Assembly (NCBI RefSeq): GCF_003579925.1
Contig: NZ_QUAL01000130.1
Location: 1-35,849 of the forward strand
Reading direction: 5' to 3'
DNA length: 35,849 nucleotides
From: Jiangella rhizosphaerae
Lineage (GTDB): Bacteria > Actinomycetota > Actinomycetes > Jiangellales > Jiangellaceae
In this document: piece by piece, positions 17,323 to 23,869 of the stretch
How positions within the stretch are numbered: position 1 is the stretch's first letter
Layout: the number at the start of each line of letters is the position of its first letter
The notes under the pieces: generated by a model
Database searches by the model: none
Seen by the model: the letters and a program-made list of their open reading frames with translations, nothing else
What the model was told of the DNA's origin: nothing
Program-made: the position numbers and the translations under genes

Positions 17323-17817
17323 TCAGACGACCTGGTGCAGCCACCGGACGGGGGCGCCGTCGCCCGCGTAACGGAACGGCTCGAGCTCCTCGTCCCACGG
17401 CGCGCCGAGCAGCCGACGCAGTTCCTCCTCGAGGTCGGCCTCGCCCATCGCGGCCTTCACGACGGCGGCCTTGATGCGGTCCTCGGGGATCATGATGTCG
17501 CCGTGGACGCCCGTCACCGCGTGGAAGACGCCGAGCTCCGGGGTGTAGGAGTAGCGCGCGCCCTCGCAGCCGGGGCTGGGCTCCTCGGTCACCTCGAAGC
17601 GCAGGTGCATCCAGCCGCGCAGCGCCGACGCGATCTTCGCGCCGGTGCCGGCGGCACCCTGCCACGACAGCTCGGCACGGTACATGCCGGGCGCGGCTGG
17701 CTGCGCGCTCCAGTCGAGCTTCACGCGCACACCAAGAGCGCCGGCCACGGCCCACTCGATGTGCGGGCACAAGGCCGACGTAGCGGCGTGGACGTACAGA
17801 ACGCCACGAGTCGTCAC
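17323..17817 (-). CDS. DUF3145 family protein
   Basis: The product is a 164-residue protein starting VTTRGVLYVHAATSALCPH, from GTG 17817 with AGGAGG 5 nt upstream. Further blocks are SWQGAAGTGAKIASALRGW, VTEEPSPGCEGARYSYTPEL and WDEELEPFRYAGDGAPVRWL. DUF3145 is an actinobacterial family of unknown function that regularly lies beside the fab operon (for example SCO2391 in S. coelicolor). It is convergent with the carboxylase gene. After its stop the same strand holds a second frame ending RRQVLGMVTVK, which I do not treat as a gene. Confidence 0.9.
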   Translation of the reverse strand: MTTRGVLYVHAATSALCPHIEWAVAGALGVRVKLDWSAQPAAPGMYRAELSWQGAAGTGAKIASALRGWMHLRFEVTEEPSPGCEGARYSYTPELGVFHAVTGVHGDIMIPEDRIKAAVVKAAMGEADLEEELRRLLGAPWDEELEPFRYAGDGAPVRWLHQVV

Positions 17818-18075
17818 CGGATCCTCCTGCGGTTCGAGGGACGCCTTCCCCTGCGGCCTCGTTCCGCCCAGGTGAAACCTGCGACGGCACCATTGTGCAC
17901 GACGAGCGACCCGGCCGCCACGTTCGCCGCGGCTGACGGGTTTCCGGCGTGTCTCGGCCACGCCGGCCGTGAGCCGATCGGCGGGGCGACGGGTTGGCGG
18001 CGTCGGGTCGGCAGGCACCGGGGCGGTTGGCGGTGGGCGGTGGGCGGCCCCCGCCCGGTGGCGGGGCCGCTCCGT

Positions 18076-18111
18076 TGGAGGTCTGCTGCCGGAAAGGACC
18101 GCAGAGCTCCA
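18076..18111. repeat. Hairpin repeat, copy 1
   Basis: A 36-bp unit opens TGGAGGTCTGC and closes GCAGAGCTCCA, giving an 11-bp stem with one mismatch around a GGAAAGGA-containing loop. In this copy the flanks CGCTCCG and CGGAGCG lengthen the stem. It stands about 520 bp from the four-copy cluster. Confidence 0.8.
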
Positions 18112-18281
18112 GCGGAGCGACTTCTCTCCAGCGGCCCGCAGCCCCCGGCAGGTTGTTAGCCGCCGCGTTCGATACCGACGTCGGCGCCATGGTGGTGACG
18201 ACGAACGCCGCGCCAACGCCGTCACGGCCCGGTCGACTCGTCGGCGACGTCACCGTGACGACCTGCCCCGGCCCTTTCGGT

Positions 18282-18333
18282 GTGTTCATCCAGGATCGAC
18301 CACAGCATCAGGTGGTCGATCCTGGATGATCAC
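18282..18333. repeat. Strong foldback, 22-bp stem
   Basis: Two 22-nt arms (18282-18303 and 18312-18333) are complementary with one mismatch and enclose an 8-nt loop AGCATCAG. The inner part, ATCCAGGATCGACCAC with its complement, is perfect. No gene is nearby on either side within 450 bp, and there is no T-run, so a simple terminator is unlikely. Confidence 0.85.
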
Positions 18334-18630
18334 CGGAACAGCACCGACGAGCCACCGCGGATGTCCCGATCGGCGGCCTGCGTGAGCTTGGCTCGCCGAA
18401 CGTGACCATCCGTGCCGGATAGGCCCGATTCGTGGAGCACTTCGGCGTGCCAAGGCAGCGGCCACCGACATCGTGACGACGATGCCGACATCATGACGAC
18501 CACGACCCGGCGCGATCGTCACGCTCTCCTCCGCACGCCCCATGTCGCCCACGCCGTCATTCTCGATGGCGGCTAACAGCAGGTCGCCGCCAACCGGCGA
18601 AACCCTAGGCCGGTGCCGGGATCGCCCCGC

Positions 18631-18995
18631 TGGAGGCCTGCCGCCGGAAAGGACCGCAGAGCTCCACCGGCCGGTGGCCGCCGGCCGGCGAAACCCAAGC
18701 CGGTGCCGGGATCGCCCCACTGGAGGCCTGCCGCCGGAAAGGACCGCAGAGCTCCACCGGAGCCGTCTCCTCTCCAGCGGCCTATGGCCGCCAGCCGGTC
18801 GCCGCCGACCGGCGAACCCTAGGCCGGTGCCCGGATCGCCCCGCTGGAGGTCTGCTGTCGGAAAGGACCGCAGAACTCCAACGGAGCCGTCCCCTCCCTG
18901 GCGGCCCGTGGCCGGCCGCCGGCCAGCGAAACTCTAAGCCGGCACCCGGGCCGCCCCGCTGGAGGTCTGCTGCCGGAAACGACCGCAGAGCTCCA
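18631..18995. repeat. Clustered hairpin repeats, copies 2-5
   Basis: Four further 36-bp hairpin units lie at 18631-18666, 18721-18756, 18845-18880 and 18960-18995, all in the same orientation at spacings of 90, 124 and 115 bp. The linkers are also related: each unit is preceded by a form of GGTGCCGGGATCGCCCC, and the linkers carry GGCGAAACCCTAGGCCGG-like blocks. Substitutions fall mostly in the stem next to the loop (TCTGC versus CCTGC). Confidence 0.85.
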
Positions 18996-19027
18996 TCGGC
19001 CGGCGACGCCGGCGACGCCGGCGCGCC

Positions 19028-20140
19028 TCAGCCCGCCGTCTCGATCGTCACCTCCTCGGCGTCGAAGAACCGCCTGATGACATCCGCGTCGGCCCGGACG
19101 GACTCGTGGCCCGCCCAGCCGGACGGCAGGGGGCCGAACGCCGTCGCCGTCAGGGTGAGCCGGCGCCGGTCGGTCCGCCGCCGCCAGACGCCGGCGATCT
19201 CGCCGTCCCACAGGACGATTCCGGGGTTGGCCGCCGCAGCCCAGACCTGCCGCCGCGCGGCGGCGTCGGGCACCAGGAACTCGCGGTCGGCCAGCTCGGT
19301 GAGCGGATCGTACGGACCGAGCAATCGCGGCTCAACCGGCTCAGGAGCGGCCTCGAGCGCGGGCAGGTCGGCCGCGAGGACCGAACCGCGCCGGCCGTCG
19401 ACCTCGACGTCGGTGAGGTCGGCCTCGGCCAGCGACCACCAGCGCTTGGCCGCGGCCGGCGAGAGGGACAGCCAGGCGGCCAGGTGCGCCGGCCGTACCG
19501 GCCCGGCGGCGTGGACGAACCGGCGCACGAGCTCGGCCCGCGCCGCACCGACCTCGATCGACGCGACCGCGCCGCCTTCCGTCGCCGGACCACCGTCGGC
19601 CGGCGCGACCCTGAACCGGAACACCGCCGGCGACTCGACGTCGATGATCAGCCCCGCCTGCAGCGTGGCGTACCGGAACAGCATGTCCTGCACGTGGTGG
19701 ACGCCGCAGCCCTCGCACCACGGCGTCAGCCGGCGATCGACCCGGGGTGAGACGGCACCGGACAGCTCGCCCTTGGTGCGCGCCACGCCGTCGGCCATGA
19801 CGTCGCGCATGACGCCGACCACCTCGTCGACGCCCGCGCCGAAGCCGGCGCCGATCTCGGTGCCGAACGGGCCGATCGACGGCTTGGCCAGCTCGGCACC
19901 GTCGTCGACGCGCAGCGCCGCGGCCAGCAGCCCGAGGTCGGGCAACCGGTGGACGTGCATGGCGGCGCGCATGGAGTGCACCAGCACACCCTCGCCGCCG
20001 GCCACGCCACGCAGCGCCAGAGCGAGCCGCGCCGTCGTCCCCGTCGGGTGGTCCTGGACACCGGTGAGCAGCGCCGACCCCGGCCCGGTCAGTCCGCTGA
20101 CCGCGGCCCGGTAGGCCAGCACCCGCGAACGTGTGATCAT
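19028..20140 (-). CDS. Winged-helix DNA-binding protein (HTH_42/YcaQ-like)
   Basis: The 370-residue protein starts MITRSRVLAYRAAVSGLTG and continues LLTGVQDHPTGTTARLALAL. Later blocks are RRLTPWCEGCGVHHVQDMLF, RRFVHAAGPVRPAHLAAWLS, LLGPYDPLTELADREFLVP and GIVLWDGEIAGVWRRR. This matches the actinobacterial winged-helix proteins related to the YcaQ/AlkZ group (HTH_42), some members of which are DNA glycosylases that unhook crosslinks. The glycosylase activity is not established for this branch. ATG 20140 is chosen for the family start. It diverges from the XRE genes, whose first motif lies only 38 bp upstream of this start, so the two promoters overlap. Confidence 0.8.
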   Translation of the reverse strand: MITRSRVLAYRAAVSGLTGPGSALLTGVQDHPTGTTARLALALRGVAGGEGVLVHSMRAAMHVHRLPDLGLLAAALRVDDGAELAKPSIGPFGTEIGAGFGAGVDEVVGVMRDVMADGVARTKGELSGAVSPRVDRRLTPWCEGCGVHHVQDMLFRYATLQAGLIIDVESPAVFRFRVAPADGGPATEGGAVASIEVGAARAELVRRFVHAAGPVRPAHLAAWLSLSPAAAKRWWSLAEADLTDVEVDGRRGSVLAADLPALEAAPEPVEPRLLGPYDPLTELADREFLVPDAAARRQVWAAAANPGIVLWDGEIAGVWRRRTDRRRLTLTATAFGPLPSGWAGHESVRADADVIRRFFDAEEVTIETAG

Positions 20141-20177
20141 GAGCCCACTCTGCCACCGGCCACCGACACTCCAGAGA

Positions 20178-20199
20178 ATGCCATCCATAGTCTGTCGAC
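20178..20199 (+). promoter_or_regulatory. XRE-associated 22-bp block, copy 1
   Basis: Contains the core CATAGTCTGT (20186-20195). It begins 52 nt before the GTG of the first XRE gene. TAGTCT inside it fits an actinobacterial -10 hexamer (TANNNT). The same block stands 52 nt before each of the next two XRE genes. Confidence 0.75.
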
Positions 20200-20229
20200 C
20201 CATAGTGCCCAGGCCCCGACCGTGGACGG

Positions 20230-20499
20230 GTGTCCACGACCGAGGAGTACGCCCGCGGCCTACGCGAGGCGTTCGCCGCCCGGCTGCAGGAACTGCGTGT
20301 CGCCGCCGAGCCGGAGCTGAGCCAGGAGGCGCTGGCCATCGCCGCGGGGCTCGATCGCTCGTACGTCGGGATGCTCGAACGGGCCGAGCGCACCCCGTCG
20401 ATCTTCGTCGTGCACCTGCTAGCAGCGGCGTTGGGACGTCCGGCCAGCGATCTGCTGCCCGATCACCCGCCACCCGCTCTGCCCGTCATGCCCGAATAG
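20230..20499 (+). CDS. XRE-family helix-turn-helix protein 1
   Basis: The 89-residue protein has one Cro/C1-type HTH: FAARLQELRVAAEPELSQEA, then LAIAAGLDRSYVGMLERAER and HLLAAALGRPASDLL. It ends in a Pro-rich tail (HPPPALPVMPE). It would bind DNA as a dimer and has no added sensor or enzyme domain. GTG 20230 is chosen because its distance to the upstream block is identical to that in the two following genes. No classical Shine-Dalgarno is clear. First of three tandem small XRE genes, each with its own copy of the block, so each may have its own promoter. Confidence 0.8.
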   Translation: MSTTEEYARGLREAFAARLQELRVAAEPELSQEALAIAAGLDRSYVGMLERAERTPSIFVVHLLAAALGRPASDLLPDHPPPALPVMPE

Positions 20500-20529
20500 C
20501 GCCCTCACTCATGGCGGCCGAACCCTCGC

Positions 20530-20551
20530 ATGCTACTCATAGTCTGTAGAT
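20530..20551 (+). promoter_or_regulatory. XRE-associated 22-bp block, copy 2
   Basis: Same core CATAGTCTGT (20538-20547), starting 52 nt before the second XRE gene. The eight bases before the core (ATGCTACT) are identical to those of the orphan copy at 23769. Confidence 0.75.
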
Positions 20552-20581
20552 CTTGAAGGGGCCGACCCGCAGCGTAGACGC

Positions 20582-20806
20582 GTGCCCCAGCCTCCGGACG
20601 ACGAGCGCCGCGCCCTCAGCGCGTTCGGCACCCGCGTCCGGGAGCTCCGCCGGGACCTGGGCCTCAGCCAGGAGGACCTCGCCGATCGCGCCAACCTCCA
20701 CCGCACCTATGTCGGCTCGATCGAGCGCGGCGAGCGCAACGTGGCCCTGCTCAACATCCATCGCCTTGCCCGCGCCCTGGGCGTCACCGCCCGCGATCTG
20801 CTCTGA
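20582..20806 (+). CDS. XRE-family helix-turn-helix protein 2
   Basis: A 74-residue, single-domain Cro/C1 HTH protein: FGTRVRELRRDLGLSQEDLA, then DRANLHRTYVGSIERGERNV and RLARALGVTARDLL. This is a complete and canonical HTH_3 domain, resembling restriction-modification controllers and phage-type regulators in size and layout. GTG 20582 is supported by the fixed 52-nt distance to the upstream block. It lies 82 bp after XRE 1 and 59 bp before XRE 3 (gene to gene). Its target could be the shared block itself; that is inference. Confidence 0.85.
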   Translation: MPQPPDDERRALSAFGTRVRELRRDLGLSQEDLADRANLHRTYVGSIERGERNVALLNIHRLARALGVTARDLL

Positions 20807-20813
20807 CGCGAGG

Positions 20814-20835
20814 GTGCTCTCCATAGTCTGTCGAC
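20814..20835 (+). promoter_or_regulatory. XRE-associated 22-bp block, copy 3
   Basis: Core CATAGTCTGT at 20822-20831, 52 nt from block start to the ATG of the third XRE gene. It lies just 7 nt after the stop of XRE 2, which shows that the spacing is kept even in a tight arrangement. Confidence 0.75.
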
Positions 20836-20865
20836 GAAACGATCATCATGCCCCGACGGTGAGGG

Positions 20866-21108
20866 ATGCCCGCACACGACGACGTCAAGGTCCGCAAGGC
20901 CGGCTTCCTGATGGCCTTCGGTGAGACGGCGCGCGCCCGCCGCAGCGCGCTCGGACTGACGCAGCGGCAGCTCGACGCCCGCATGGGCTACCGCGGCAAG
21001 TTCTCCGGCGGCGTGGAACGCGGCGTCCGCAACCTCACGCTGGACAACCTCTACCTGCTGGCGGCGGCCCTGCAGACCGATCCCCGCGATCTGCTCGACG
21101 GGACCTGA
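20866..21108 (+). CDS. XRE-family helix-turn-helix protein 3
   Basis: An 80-residue protein with a divergent Cro/C1 HTH: FGETARARRSALGLTQRQLD, then ARMGYRGKFSGGVERGVRNL and LYLLAAALQTDPRDLLDG. The recognition-helix region (GYRGKFSGGVE) differs from that of the other two proteins, so its DNA specificity may differ. ATG 20866 has GAGGG immediately before it, too close for a normal ribosome site. The start is kept because of the conserved distance to the block. Followed by 53 bp and the SDR gene, which has a promoter of its own. Confidence 0.75.
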   Translation: MPAHDDVKVRKAGFLMAFGETARARRSALGLTQRQLDARMGYRGKFSGGVERGVRNLTLDNLYLLAAALQTDPRDLLDGT

Positions 21109-21123
21109 CTCCGTTCCCGCTCC

Positions 21124-21154
21124 TTGACTTCGAGCGCGCTCCAGCTCCTAGCGT
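21124..21154 (+). promoter_or_regulatory. MerR-type promoter of the SDR gene
   Basis: TTGACT (21124-21129) and TAGCGT (21149-21154) are separated by 19 bp rather than 17. The dyad GAGCGCGCTC (21132-21141) lies inside the spacer. A 19-bp spacer with a central dyad is the hallmark of MerR-activated promoters. No merR gene is in the window. Confidence 0.55.
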
Positions 21155-21161
21155 CGAGTGC

Positions 21162-22136
21162 ATGACGATGCTTCAGCAGCACCCGATCGGCACCGGGTTC
21201 GGTGCGCGGACCACCGCAACCGAGGTCCTGGCCGGCATCGACCTCACCGGCCGCCTCGGGATCGTGACCGGCGGCTACTCCGGACTCGGTCTGGAGACCA
21301 CCCGTGCCCTCGCCGCCGCGGGCGCGTACGTCGTCGTCCCGGCACGGCGGCCGGACCGTGCCCGCGAGGCCCTGGCCGGCCTGGACGGCGTCGAGGTCGA
21401 CGAACTGGACCTGGGCGACCTCGGCAGCGTCCGCGGGTTCGCCGAGCGGTTCCTCACCTCCGGCCGCCGCATCGACCTGATGATCGACAGCGCCGGCATC
21501 ATGGCCTGTCCGGAGACACGGGTGGGGCCGGGCTGGGAGGCGCAGTTCGCGACCAACCACCTCGGGCACTTCGCACTGGTCAACCGGCTCTGGCCGGCCC
21601 TGGCCGGTCGCGACGGCGCCCGCGTCGTCTCCGTCTCCTCGCGCGGCCACCACCGCTCCCCCATCCGCTGGGACGACATCCAGTTCGAGACCGGCTACGA
21701 CAAGTGGCTCGCGTACGGCCAGGCGAAGACCGCGAACGTTCTGTTCGCCGTGCACCTCGACGCGCTCGGGCAGGACTCCGGCGTGCGGGCGTTCGCGCTG
21801 CACCCGGGCGGTATCCTGACGCCGCTGCAGCGCCACCTGCCGAAGGAGGAGATGGTGGGATACGGCTGGATCGACGAGGACGGCAACCCGCTCGAGGCGA
21901 CGTTCAAGACGCCGGAGCAGGGCGCCGCGACCCAGGTCTTCGCGGCGACGTCGCCGCAGCTGACCGGCCTCGGGGGCCTGTACCTGGAGGACTGCGACGT
22001 CGCCGGCCCCGCGACCGGCGACGGCCCCACCGCCGCCGGCGTCAAGGACTACGCCGTCGACCCGGACGAGGCGGCCCACCTGTGGACGCTGTCGGCCGAG
22101 CTCACCGGCGTCGACGCCTTCGCCCCGGCCCGCTGA
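21162..22136 (+). CDS. Short-chain dehydrogenase/reductase
   Basis: A 324-residue NAD(P)-dependent oxidoreductase of the retinol-dehydrogenase-like SDR group. The dinucleotide motif is TGGYSGLGLE near residue 36, the catalytic Ser lies in VVSVSSRGHH and the catalytic Tyr/Lys are in YGQAKTANVL. The usual NNAG is replaced by DSAG (LMIDSAGIM). It ends with an acidic tail and HLWTLSAELTGV, typical of this subgroup. The substrate is unknown. The ATG at 21162 (or 21168) follows a MerR-style promoter, so an inducing chemical is likely. Convergent with the GNAT-like pair. Confidence 0.88.
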   Translation: MTMLQQHPIGTGFGARTTATEVLAGIDLTGRLGIVTGGYSGLGLETTRALAAAGAYVVVPARRPDRAREALAGLDGVEVDELDLGDLGSVRGFAERFLTSGRRIDLMIDSAGIMACPETRVGPGWEAQFATNHLGHFALVNRLWPALAGRDGARVVSVSSRGHHRSPIRWDDIQFETGYDKWLAYGQAKTANVLFAVHLDALGQDSGVRAFALHPGGILTPLQRHLPKEEMVGYGWIDEDGNPLEATFKTPEQGAATQVFAATSPQLTGLGGLYLEDCDVAGPATGDGPTAAGVKDYAVDPDEAAHLWTLSAELTGVDAFAPAR

Positions 22137-22152
22137 CGGCGGCTTCCCGCAG

Positions 22153-22848
22153 TCAGTGCCAATCGAGCTGCTGCCAGCGCTCGAGCGGGCCGTGCCGGGT
22201 GTCGGCGAGCTCCGCGCCGCGGAGGTCGGCGACGTGCACGCCGTCCCAGAGCCGGAAGCCGAGCCGCTCCAGCACCGCGATGCGCCGAGCCCGCTGTCGC
22301 TCGGCCATCCGCTGGCGGGCCGCGCGGCCGAGACCGGTCAGCGGCCGGTCGGGGCCCCCGGCCGCCGTCCCGCCAGGCGGCCACCCCGGTCTCGCCGGCT
22401 GCGGGACGTGAACCGCGGCGAGCCTGGCCAGCGGCATGAAGGCGGCGAGAGCCCCGGCCAGGAGCACCGGGCCGAGCCCGTGACCGCGCCACTCGGACAT
22501 CAGCTCGTACCGGCGCACGACGACCACCCGCGGCGGGCCGTCGCTCACCCACTCCTCCAGCTCGGGCCGGAGCGCGCCGCCCTCGCCGGCCGCCGCGGCG
22601 AGGAAACCGGGCGCCCACTCGCCCAGCACGAGGGTGTCGAGGGCGACCCGGCCCCGCCGCAGGTCGGCGACGGTGACGGACAGATCGGCGACGTGACGCA
22701 GGCCGGGCGGGCAGACGTCCAGCTCGGAGACGTCGGCGGTGACCTCCCACGCCTCGGGCTGCAGTTCGTCGTCGGGCTGCCACCACGCGCGGCGATGCTG
22801 CACGGTCAGCTCGACGGACATCGGGTTGGCCGGCGGGGCGCTCAGCAC
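22153..22848 (-). CDS. GNAT-like protein, paralogue B of a tandem pair
   Basis: About 231 residues from GTG 22848. An alternative GTG at 22869 overlaps the stop of the upstream paralogue. The protein runs PANPMSVELTVQHRRAWWQ, then VADLSVTVADLRRGRVALD, LVLGEWAPGFLA, VVVRRYELMSEWRGHGLGPV and LERLGFRLWDGVHVADLRG. The RRYEL--WRGHGLG block resembles motif A of GNAT acetyltransferases (acetyl-CoA pyrophosphate loop). A Pro/Arg-rich insertion (about residues 170-200) is absent from the paralogue. The N-terminal half is not a known GNAT part. The function is unknown; the assignment to the GNAT fold is tentative. Confidence 0.6.
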   Translation of the reverse strand: MLSAPPANPMSVELTVQHRRAWWQPDDELQPEAWEVTADVSELDVCPPGLRHVADLSVTVADLRRGRVALDTLVLGEWAPGFLAAAAGEGGALRPELEEWVSDGPPRVVVVRRYELMSEWRGHGLGPVLLAGALAAFMPLARLAAVHVPQPARPGWPPGGTAAGGPDRPLTGLGRAARQRMAERQRARRIAVLERLGFRLWDGVHVADLRGAELADTRHGPLERWQQLDWH

Positions 22849-22865
22849 GGTCGTGGCCCCGCCCC

Positions 22866-23516
22866 TCACTGGCTCGAGTCGTTGTACGGACCCCAGCGCT
22901 CGAGTGGCTCGAAGCTGGCGTCGGTGAGCTCGGGATCGCGCAGGTCGACCACGTACACCCCGCGCCACAGGTAGAAGCCGATGCGTTCGAGCAGGGCACC
23001 CAGCCGCAAGCAGGTGAGTTCCGCGGCCACTCGGTCGGCGCTGACGTCGAGGAAGTCGGCGGGCGAGAGCCGGCACACCGCGAGCCGGGCCGTGGTCGAG
23101 AACCGGCCCAGCGCCGCCGCCATCAGCGGAGCGGCCAGACCGTACCCTCGCCACGCCGGAGCCAGCTCGAACCGGCGCAGGATGACCATGCGCGGCAGGC
23201 CCTCGCTGATCTGCTCGTCCAGCTCGGGGACCAGCGTGCCCTCGGCGAGGTCGATGACGGTCTCGGCGATGAACTCCAGTGCCCACTCCCCCAGCTCGAC
23301 GCTGTCGAGGAGGTTGCGATCACTGTTGAGGTCGGCGACGGCGAGGGAGAAGTCGCCGACATGACGGTGCTCGCTGCGGCACACGTCGAGGTTCCACACG
23401 TCGGCGGACACGTGCCAATGCTCGGGAAGGTCGTCCTCATCGACCGTCTGCCACCACAGCATCCGGTGGGTGACACTCAGCTCGATCGACATCGGATTCG
23501 CAGGCAGGTCGGCCAC
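22866..23516 (-). CDS. GNAT-like protein, paralogue A of a tandem pair
   Basis: 216 residues from GTG 23516 (GAGGTG 7 nt upstream). It aligns along its whole length with the downstream neighbour: PANPMSIELSVTHRMLWWQ, DFSLAVADLNSDRNLLDSVE, LGEWALEFIAETVIDL, MVILRRFELAPAWRGYGLA and LERIGFYLWRGVYVVDLRD. The WRGYGLA segment may be an acyl-CoA loop as in GNAT enzymes. First gene of the pair, with its stop overlapping the first possible GTG of the second. I do not recognise a named family. Tandem duplication followed by divergence is clear. Confidence 0.6.
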   Translation of the reverse strand: MADLPANPMSIELSVTHRMLWWQTVDEDDLPEHWHVSADVWNLDVCRSEHRHVGDFSLAVADLNSDRNLLDSVELGEWALEFIAETVIDLAEGTLVPELDEQISEGLPRMVILRRFELAPAWRGYGLAAPLMAAALGRFSTTARLAVCRLSPADFLDVSADRVAAELTCLRLGALLERIGFYLWRGVYVVDLRDPELTDASFEPLERWGPYNDSSQ

Positions 23517-23869
23517 GTCCGGTCACCTCGCTCGCGCGGCATCGTTGGCAGGCGGGTTCTCCGGCTGGCCGGGGTCACGGCCGACAGGACGATCACGATC
23601 GGCGTCGAAGACCATCACCACCTCTTTCGAGATGGCCGGGCGGGCTCCAGCTCTTGATCGACCATTGTCCTACGGTGCGGACTATGTGCAACCCGAAATC
23701 TCGCGTCGCCTGCCGAACCGGGTGAGGCCGGATCGTACCGCTGCTGCATCGTGCAAACTCACCCTGAAATGCTACTCATAGTCTGTCGCCTCAAAGTGTG
23801 CCACATTCCGAGGAGGACGTCGGGCCAAAACCACCGACCTTCGGCGGAGAACAGCATCGGAACCGTCGC
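23517..23869. other. Intergenic stretch with orphan XRE block
   Basis: About 350 bp between the divergent starts and ends of minus-strand genes. It should hold the promoter of the GNAT-like pair at its left edge. It also carries the fourth copy of the XRE block (23769-23790), followed 8 nt later by a short plus-strand frame from GTG 23798 that begins like the XRE proteins but soon degenerates. Base composition is lower in GC than the flanks (for example near 23740-23800). Confidence 0.6.
23769..23790 (+). promoter_or_regulatory. XRE-associated 22-bp block, orphan copy 4
   Basis: Core CATAGTCTGT at 23777-23786, with 19 of 22 positions identical to copy 2, but no intact gene follows. A GTG at 23798 starts a frame reading MPHSEEDVGPKPPTFG, with M-P and F-G spaced as in XRE 2 (MPQPPDDERRALSAFG). 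It is then lost, suggesting a deleted XRE gene. Confidence 0.55.

Larger units (their letters stand above)
17818..19027. other. 1.2-kb gene-free stretch with hairpin repeats
   Basis: No frame here reads like protein on either strand; all long ones are Arg/Pro/Gly-rich. It holds a single 36-bp hairpin copy (18076-18111), a strong foldback (18282-18333) and a cluster of four further hairpin copies (18631-18995). The AGGAGG ribosome site of the DUF3145 gene lies at its left edge. Confidence 0.8.

Noticed and set aside
18631-18995. CRISPR array
   Set aside because: The repeats have variable spacing (90, 124, 115 bp), related linkers and imperfect copies, and there are no cas genes.
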